12,719 nt of DNA from JBCDCU01 sp039180865 (GTDB lineage: Bacteria > Pseudomonadota > Alphaproteobacteria > Rhizobiales > JACESI01): NCBI GenBank assembly GCA_039180865.1, contig JBCDCZ010000124.1:1-12719 (forward strand), written 5' to 3'. Made by a program: the position numbers and the translations under genes. Shown here in pieces: positions 7,408 through 12,719 of this stretch (positions are counted from its first letter, which is position 1; every line of letters starts with the position of its first letter). The notes beneath the pieces were generated by a model that did no database searches, was not told where the DNA came from, and worked only from the letters and a program-made list of their open reading frames with translations.

Positions 7408-9018
7408 TTAGGAAATCCCACCAAACGACACGCCGGAAAGGTCGGCCATATCCTTTTTCCAGGTCGTAAGGTCGTCCCTGTTGAAATCCGAGAGATGACG
7501 ATGGCCGCAGGCGCGCGCCATCACCTGCATAAGCTCAACCGAAGCGTCGAAGAAATTTTTCAACTGCTGGGCTGATTTTTCAATGACGAGGCGGGAGACC
7601 AGTTGCGGTTTCTGGGTGGCGATACCCACGGGGCAATTATTCGTATGACAGGCCCTCATCGCGATACACCCGATCGCCTGCATGGCGGAATTTGAGACCG
7701 CGATCGCATCCGCACCGAGAGCGAGCGCCTTGACGAAATCGGCTGGCTTGCGCAATCCACCAGTGATTACAAGCGAGACATCCCTGCGGCCTAAACCGTC
7801 GAGATGCCGACGGGCGCGGGCAAGGGCCGGAATTGTGGGAACAGAGATATTGTCGCGAAAGATCAAGGGTGCTGCCCCCGTACCACCGCCACGTCCGTCG
7901 AGGATTATGTAGTCGACCCCGACTTCGAGGGCCGCGTCGATATCCTTCTCGATATGCTGTGCGGAAAGCTTGTATCCAATCGGGATACCACCGGTGTGGT
8001 CTCGCACCTCATCGGCAAAGGCCCGGATTTCCGAAGCACTCGTCCATTCCGGGAACCGCGAGGGCGAAATCGCGTCCTCTCCCTCATCAAGCCCACGCAC
8101 ATCGGCAATCTTTCCTTTGACTTTCGCGCCGGGAAGATGCCCGCCAGTACCTGTTTTAGCGCCTTGTCCGCCCTTAAAGTGAAATGCCTGAACCCTCTCA
8201 AGCTTGTCCCAGGAGAATCCGAAACGCGCTGAAGCGAGCTCGTAGAAATAGCGTGAATTCGCTGCCTGCTCTTCAGGAAGCATGCCGCCCTCGCCGGAAC
8301 AGATGCCGGTCCCGGCGAGCTCGGCTCCATGCGCAAGCGCAAGTTTTGCAGGCTCAGACAATGCGCCAAAGCTCATATCGGAGACAAACAGAGGGATTTT
8401 CAGGTGAAGCGGTTTTTGGGCGTTGGGTCCGATCACCACATCGCTTGCAACCGGCTCATCATCGAGAAGCGGCGCACGGTGAAGCTGTGCTGTCAGGATC
8501 TGGATATCATCCCAGTCCGGCAGATCCCCACGGGGCACGCCCATCGCGTCAACAACGCCATGATGACCCGTCTTGGAGAGGCCTTCGCGCGCATAGCGCT
8601 GAATCAACCCTGCATATGGCTCTTCCTCAATCCCGTGGCTCGTATCGGCATAAAGCCCAAGATAAGCGTTGCGATTGAAAGGTTGCGGATGAGCACGCGC
8701 CCAGTCTTCGATCTCACCAGCATCGACGAGAATGTCATCCCCTTCGATAAAGGATGTGAACTTCGGAAGTGCTTCTTTGTTTTCATACTCCGAAACACCT
8801 GTATCGAGCCGATAGTCCCAATAGTGCAGGCCGCAAATCAGATTGTTTCCGGAAACGAATCCATCCGACATCAAGGCGCCACGATGCAGACAGCGGCCGT
8901 AAAAGACGGAGACGTCCTCGTCGAAACGCACCACAACAAGATCAACTTCGCCGACAAGGGCATAGGCGGGCTTTCGGTCTTCAAGCGCACTCAATTTGAT
9001 GATCGCCTGTTTTCGCAT
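7408..9018 (-). CDS. Rieske [2Fe-2S] domain fused to glutamate synthase-type FMN/[3Fe-4S] domain
   Basis: This 536-residue protein starts with a Rieske-like domain (about 1-105) whose ligands are C43-L-H45 and C62-G-L-H65, with 16 residues between the pairs as usual. From about 120 to the end it matches the FMN-binding synthase domain of GltB: VSDMSFGALS (213-222), FKGGQGAKTGTGGHLPG (281-297), the phosphate loop DGRGGGTGAAP (374-384), and a [3Fe-4S] site C451-x5-C457-x4-C462 in CIAMRACHTNNCPVGIATQ. The amidotransferase and GXGXG domains of full GltB are absent and no GltD is nearby, so glutamine-dependent glutamate synthesis is unlikely; it may reduce or oxidise another substrate using the Rieske centre as electron port. 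The ATG at 9018 follows AGGAGGGGAG; an in-frame TTG at 9036 lies upstream of that binding site and is rejected. It is co-directional with the Rieske-ThDP gene. Confidence 0.87.
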   Translation of the reverse strand: MRKQAIIKLSALEDRKPAYALVGEVDLVVVRFDEDVSVFYGRCLHRGALMSDGFVSGNNLICGLHYWDYRLDTGVSEYENKEALPKFTSFIEGDDILVDAGEIEDWARAHPQPFNRNAYLGLYADTSHGIEEEPYAGLIQRYAREGLSKTGHHGVVDAMGVPRGDLPDWDDIQILTAQLHRAPLLDDEPVASDVVIGPNAQKPLHLKIPLFVSDMSFGALSEPAKLALAHGAELAGTGICSGEGGMLPEEQAANSRYFYELASARFGFSWDKLERVQAFHFKGGQGAKTGTGGHLPGAKVKGKIADVRGLDEGEDAISPSRFPEWTSASEIRAFADEVRDHTGGIPIGYKLSAQHIEKDIDAALEVGVDYIILDGRGGGTGAAPLIFRDNISVPTIPALARARRHLDGLGRRDVSLVITGGLRKPADFVKALALGADAIAVSNSAMQAIGCIAMRACHTNNCPVGIATQKPQLVSRLVIEKSAQQLKNFFDASVELMQVMARACGHRHLSDFNRDDLTTWKKDMADLSGVSFGGIS

Positions 9019-9089
9019 GCCCACTCCCCTCCTCAACTAAACATTGGATAGACTGGTATAGGTGAAGCGAGCATGATTGAAATAGCGAA

Positions 9090-9101
9090 TTGTACGTGCA
9101 A
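9090..9101. promoter_or_regulatory. Near-palindrome in divergent promoter region
   Basis: TTGTACGTGCAA is a 12-base inverted repeat with one mismatched pair, midway in the 174-base gap between the leftward Rieske-glutamate synthase gene and the rightward small gene before xerD. TTG-N6-CAA shapes are typical of dimeric repressor sites (GntR and LacI types). No regulator gene is in the window. A TTGACG at 9119-9124 could be a -35 box for the rightward genes, but its -10 is weak. Confidence 0.25.
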
Positions 9102-9192
9102 GGTTTGCTCACGCGCGGTTGACGCAGCTCGACTTTTCGACTTCACCAATCGCTTTTTCCAAAACCGATGATTCTGTTCAGCCAGTGGTTCC

Positions 9193-9336
9193 ATGCCGAC
9201 CTTCATCCGCTTCCTAATGACGGTCATTCTGCTCGCTGGATTGTCTGCCGGTGCATTTTTTGCGCTTGGCACATTGGTGGAACCAACAGAACGCGATCTG
9301 ACAATCCGGATTCCCTCTAGCCGGATCAATCCGTGA
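9193..9336 (+). CDS. Small single-pass membrane protein upstream of xerD
   Basis: An ATG at 9193 opens a 47-residue frame ending in TGA. The product starts MPTFIRFLMTVILLAGLSAG, continues with a hydrophobic stretch to about residue 28, then a short charged tail (EPTERDLTIRIPSSRINP). This predicts one membrane helix with a small polar C-terminus. It sits 28 bases before xerD, in the same direction, so the two are probably co-transcribed. From memory, small proteins with an LVEPT-type motif after one helix occur beside xerD in Hyphomicrobiales; a search is needed to confirm that. Function unknown. No strong binding site is seen before the ATG. Support is the sensible membrane profile and position. 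Confidence 0.65.
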   Translation: MPTFIRFLMTVILLAGLSAGAFFALGTLVEPTERDLTIRIPSSRINP

Positions 9337-9364
9337 CCGGGTTTTCGGCGAATAGGGTACGCTG

Positions 9365-10288
9365 ATGTCTGACGGCAACCGGATCGAATATTTCCTGGAA
9401 ATGATGAGCGTGGAGCGCGGCGCGGCGCAGAACACGCTTGAGAGTTACGCCCGCGATCTCAGCGCCTATTCCGCCCACCTATCGCGCGAGGGAAAAACCC
9501 TCGATAATGCGGAAACCGCCGATATCAGAAGCTTTCTGTCCGGTCTTTTCGACGAAGGTCTCGCCGTATCGACACTGGCGCGGCACCTCTCGGCGGTCCG
9601 GCAGATTCATAAATTCCTCTATGCTGAGGGATTCCGGACCGACGATCCAAGTGGGCCGGTCGAAAGCCCGAGGAAAACCCGTCCATTACCGAAAGTCATG
9701 AGTGAAGATGACGTGGATCGGCTTATCGAGGCGGCGGCTGAACGAGCGGAACGAAAGGTCGCCAGCAAAGCAGAGACGCTACGATCAAAACGGCTCTACA
9801 CAATGATAGAAGTCCTTTACGCAACCGGGATGCGGGTCTCGGAACTTGTCAGCCTGCCCGCCGCGTCACTCGGTTCTGAAAGACGGTTTCTGTCCGTGAC
9901 GGGTAAGGGCAACAAGGAACGGCTCGTGCCATTGAGCGACGCTGCCCGCCTGGCGATGATTGATTTCAAAGAGACCGCGACGGCTTATCACGGTGTGGCG
10001 TCAAAATGGCTCTTTCCATCTTCCGGCAAATCGGGACACTTCACACGCCAGGCCTTCGCCCGTGATCTCAAAGATCTCGCCGTTTCCGTCGGTCTCGGAG
10101 CAAATGCCGTCTCGCCGCACGTCCTGAGGCACGCATTTGCAAGCCATCTCCTGAACAACGGGGCTGACTTGAGATCGGTTCAGCAGCTTTTGGGACACGC
10201 CGACATTTCAACGACGCAGATTTATACCCATGTCCTCGATGAGCGCTTACGCGCACTGGTCGAAGACCATCACCCGCTGAACGACTGA
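9365..10288 (+). CDS. xerD: Site-specific tyrosine recombinase XerD
   Basis: XerD works with XerC at the dif site to resolve chromosome dimers before division. The 307-residue protein has the N-terminal SAM-like core-binding domain (about 1-95, with YFLEMMSVERGAAQNTLESY) and the catalytic domain. The residues of the active site are all present: R157 in ATGMRVSELVSL, K181 in VTGKGNKERLVPL, H252 and R255 in HVLRHAFASHLLNNGA, H278 in LLGHADISTTQIYTH, and the nucleophile Y287. The length fits housekeeping XerD rather than phage integrases, and the sequence has no arm-binding domain, unlike the integrase at the left edge. The start follows a weak binding site (AGGG). It lies behind the small membrane protein gene; dnaG follows after 131 bases. 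That gap has no gene but holds an 8-base inverted repeat (10312-10319 with 10372-10379). Confidence 0.93.
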   Translation: MSDGNRIEYFLEMMSVERGAAQNTLESYARDLSAYSAHLSREGKTLDNAETADIRSFLSGLFDEGLAVSTLARHLSAVRQIHKFLYAEGFRTDDPSGPVESPRKTRPLPKVMSEDDVDRLIEAAAERAERKVASKAETLRSKRLYTMIEVLYATGMRVSELVSLPAASLGSERRFLSVTGKGNKERLVPLSDAARLAMIDFKETATAYHGVASKWLFPSSGKSGHFTRQAFARDLKDLAVSVGLGANAVSPHVLRHAFASHLLNNGADLRSVQQLLGHADISTTQIYTHVLDERLRALVEDHHPLND

Positions 10289-10419
10289 CGCTATATTGGC
10301 GAAGGCTGCGTGCCGGGTTTTCTCACGAAGAGCACGACTTGTTAAATGCCGGTGGACAAGAGTGCGATTAGAACCCGGCCAGGTTTGGACGGTAACACCG
10401 CAAGAGTTAGATTAAACTT

Positions 10420-12379
10420 ATGGCCCGCTTTTCCCCACAACTCCTGCAAGAGATTAAGAACCGGCTGACGTTATCCGATATTGTCGGGCGCCGGGTCTCA
10501 TGGCACAGGCAGAAGAGCCAACCGCAGAGGGGCGATTATTGGGCCTGCTGCCCGTTCCACAACGAAAAGACGCCGAGCTTTCACGTCGATGACAGGCGGG
10601 AAATCTATAAGTGTTTTGGATGCGGAAAGAGCGGCGACCATTTCACCTTTTTGACGGACAAGGAAGGATTGTCTTTTCCCGAAGCCGTCGAACGCCTTGC
10701 CGATGAAGCGGGCGTTGCCCTCCCGAAAGCTGATCCGAGGGAAGCCGAACGCGAAAAGAAACGCGCGACACTTTTCGATGTGGTGAAACTTGCCCAGGAC
10801 TTTTTCCGGCAATCCCTGCAGGAAAGCGGAGGGGCTGCCGCACGCGGTTATCTGCAAAAGCGTGGCCTTACGCCAGAAACGCAAAGGCGATTTGGGATCG
10901 GCTACGCGCCAAAATCTCGCAATGCCCTGAAAGAACACCTTGCAGGCAAAGGGATCGATCATCACCAGATGGTGGAAGCGGGTCTGCTCGTGGCAGGGCC
11001 CGACATTCCAGTATCCTATGACAAGTTCCGGGACCGGATCATGTTTCCGATCCTCGATTTGCGCGAACGCCCCATTGCCTTCGGGGGACGTGCGATGGAT
11101 CCGGATAATCCGGCAAAATACATGAATTCGCCTGAAACACCGCTCTTCTCGAAACGCTCGGTTCTTTATAACGCAGCCGCAGCCCGAAGCGCTGCTCGGG
11201 ATCGGGGGCGGGTCATCGCTGTTGAAGGCTATATGGATGTGATCGCGCTCGCCCAAGCCGGCATCGATGAAGCCCTGGCGCCACTTGGGACAGCCCCTCA
11301 CACCGGAACAACTGAGCCTTATCTGGAAGATGGCGAACGAGCCGATCCTGTGTTTCGATGGAGATGGCGCCGGTCAACGGGCCGCCTACCGCGCGATTGA
11401 TGTCGCGCTTCCGCTGCTGGCACCCGGAAAAACCGCGCGTTTTGCGATGCTTCCAAATGGTATGGACCCGGATGACATTCTCCGCCAGCAGGGTCGTGAG
11501 GCAATGGACGAAATCCTTCAGTCCGCGCGCGCTCTCTCCGAAATCCTGTGGGTGCGAGAAACGGAAGGAACCGATTTCTCAACGCCGGAGCGCCGGGCAG
11601 CCCTTGAAGCCAAAATAAAGGAAGTGCTCAGCGCCATTGCAGACCAGAACGTACGCCGCCACTACGAAGATGCGTTCCGGACGAAAATGCGAGATCTGTT
11701 TTACGGGCAGGATAACAGAGGAACGATTGCTAAGGGCGGAGGCGCCAGACCAAACTATAATTCGAGGCCCGGCTACGGGAGCTCACCACGCAATCAGATG
11801 CAATCTCGCTCCTCCGGCACCATAGCCATGAGCGAGCAGCTGCGTCGCAATCCCCTGACCGCTCGAAACTATGGTTCAAAAATCCAACGCCATCATATCA
11901 CGCCACGCGACCTGTTACTGGTGGCGACGTTGATCTATCACCCGACGCTTCTTGATCACCATTTGGAAGATTTTGCCAGCCTTAGCTTCAACAACACGTT
12001 ACTTCAGCGCATCCAGAATGCCCTGATCGAAGGGCAGAGCCGGGACTTCGGAGGGGATGGGGAAACCATGCGCGGCTTTTTGGTGAACCGCGGCCTTGCG
12101 GCCGAGCTGGAGGAGATTGACCGCCTCGTAAAGAAGCTCGGACTTTGGCAGATACGGGCCGAATCCGGAAATTCAATTGCGGAAATCGGCTGGAAACAAG
12201 CGCTTGCGCTCCATCATAGGGCTCACACGCTCAACGATGAATTAAAAGCAGCGCAGCGCGCGTTGGCGGAAGAAGAGAGCGAGGCGAACCTTGAGCGCCT
12301 TCTCGATGTCAACGCCCAGATCGCCCGAATGGAAGGCGCATCCACGCTTATTGACGGGCTTGACGGCAACACAGAGTAG
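10420..12379 (+). CDS. dnaG: DNA primase DnaG, frame interrupted by one extra base
   Basis: DnaG makes RNA primers at the replication fork and docks on the DnaB helicase. Frame one, 10420-11400, gives the zinc domain (C44-P-F-H47, C65-F-G-C68) and the start of the TOPRIM core, including the catalytic EGYMDV (E269-V274). It then runs off into unrelated sequence after APLGTA at residue 292. A second frame, open from 11267 to 12379, continues exactly where the first fails: LTPEQLSLIWKMANEP, then CFDGDGAGQRAAYRA with the metal-binding aspartates, then the C-terminal helicase-binding domain. Dropping one C from CCCC at 11294-11297 joins them into a 652-residue protein of normal length. Everything else is intact, and dnaG is essential, so I read this as one working gene with a sequence error or a very recent mutation. 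The ATG lacks a clear ribosome binding site. Confidence 0.9.
11294..11297 (+). other. Frameshift site in dnaG (extra C in CCCC)
   Basis: As written, the reading is GGG ACA GCC CCT CAC, giving G-T-A-P-H and then loss of homology. With three Cs it reads GGG ACA GCC CTC ACA CCG, giving G-T-A-L-T-P, the expected primase sequence. No stop codon, rare-codon stall or slippery heptamer is obvious here, so programmed frameshifting has little support. Confidence 0.85.
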
Positions 12380-12508
12380 AAAAAAATCGCCTAAGGGCTA
12401 TCTGTCACGGAATGGGGAGCTGGTATTTCCCACAAGAATATCCATATCTGCTCGAAAGGGCTGGCAGATTCGCTGAAGCTGTGCAACAAAAACCGGATGC
12501 GTTAACGA

Positions 12509-12523
12509 TTAATCTGGATTTAA
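12509..12523. promoter_or_regulatory. CtrA-type binding box (TTAA-N7-TTAA)
   Basis: TTAATCTGGATTTAA matches the full-site spacing recognised by CtrA, the master cell-cycle regulator of alphaproteobacteria. It lies 130 bases after the dnaG stop in an otherwise non-coding stretch, preceded by GTTAAC and overlapping the palindrome GATTAATC (12507-12514). Match is seen directly; binding is inferred, and an AT-rich match can arise by chance. Confidence 0.35.
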
Positions 12524-12643
12524 GATCGATAGGCTAGGGTCTTACGGGAGACCGGATACCAGCCGAGGTTCGGATCGGTTAAGCGGGACGGCGTTTGGGG
12601 GCACCATCATAATTCTCGGCCAGCACATCTTGTTCCAATCTGA

Positions 12644-12670
12644 AAGGGCATCCCCGCCAGGATTGCCCTT
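12644..12670. other. Stem-loop in the presumed leader of the next gene
   Basis: AAGGGCATCC (12644-12653) pairs with GGATTGCCCTT (12660-12670) with one bulged T and a six-base loop, CCGCCA. No T-run follows, so it is not a standard terminator. It may be an RNA structure in the 5' leader of whatever gene lies to the right, or an inverted repeat for protein binding. Confidence 0.35.
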
Positions 12671-12719
12671 GAACTAACGAAACACGTATCGCGGTGTCCG
12701 GGGATCAACTCGGCAATAG

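Larger units (their letters stand above)
12380..12719. other. Region downstream of dnaG without a convincing gene
   Basis: These 340 bases after the dnaG stop hold no coding sequence I can support. They contain the CtrA-type box and the stem-loop listed separately, and a small GGTCT/AGACC hairpin at 12538-12553. A 41-codon frame (12412-12537) lacks a good binding site. In many bacteria rpoD follows dnaG, so this is probably the promoter and leader of the next gene, but that gene is not visible. Confidence 0.5.

Noticed and set aside
10312..10379. GCCGGGTT/AACCCGGC inverted repeat between xerD and dnaG, as a terminator or origin element.
   Set aside because: The loop is 52 bases long with no T-run. 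Eight matching pairs at that distance can be chance; mentioned only under xerD.
10498..11301. 267-residue minus-strand frame opposite dnaG.
   Set aside because: Shadow of the conserved primase sequence; no family resemblance.
11267..12379. Second part of dnaG as a separate gene with its own start at 11267.
   Set aside because: Its first ten residues are out-of-frame primase sequence, and homology begins exactly where the first frame fails, so it is the continuation of one gene.
12412..12537. A 41-residue plus-strand frame after dnaG starting MGSWYFPQEYPY.
   Set aside because: Weak binding site, no recognised family, and it overlaps the CtrA-type box. Composition is plausible but not enough to call a gene.

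Overview
The window looks like a chromosomal segment from an alphaproteobacterium, most likely of the Hyphomicrobiales (Rhizobiales). The basis is moderate GC content, the cluster of a CNNM/CorC-like gene with aroB and aroK lying divergent from xerD, a tiny membrane-protein gene just before xerD, and a CtrA-type box (TTAA-N7-TTAA). The order assignment rests on remembered gene order, not on a search.

Layout. Positions 1-378 (minus) hold the N-terminus of a P4-type tyrosine integrase cut by the left window edge. A stretch with repeated ACCAAC motifs follows, then an intact tRNA-Leu(CAA) gene (624-709, minus) with a convincing promoter upstream. This is the usual edge of an island inserted at the 3' end of a tRNA gene, with the island extending left out of the window. 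To the right is core chromosome: a YqaA-type membrane protein and DsbB on the plus strand, converging with a minus-strand run of aroK, aroB and a CNNM/CorC-type gene.

Upstream of aroK on the same strand are two unusual redox enzymes. One has an N-terminal Rieske [2Fe-2S] domain fused to an acetolactate synthase/pyruvate oxidase-like ThDP enzyme. The other has an N-terminal Rieske domain fused to the FMN/[3Fe-4S] domain of glutamate synthase, without the amidotransferase part. Both keep their cofactor-binding residues. The two genes being adjacent, co-directional and each carrying a Rieske module suggests one electron-transfer pathway, whose substrate cannot be read from the sequence. This pair is the best candidate here for an undescribed system.

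The right third holds a 47-residue membrane protein gene and xerD, then dnaG, all on the plus strand. dnaG is split by one apparent extra C in a CCCC run at 11294-11297; removing it restores a normal 652-residue primase, so a sequence error or very recent mutation is the simplest reading. The last 340 bases carry no convincing gene but do carry a CtrA-type box and a stem-loop. They are probably the leader of the next gene, often rpoD after dnaG, though no rpoD coding sequence is visible.
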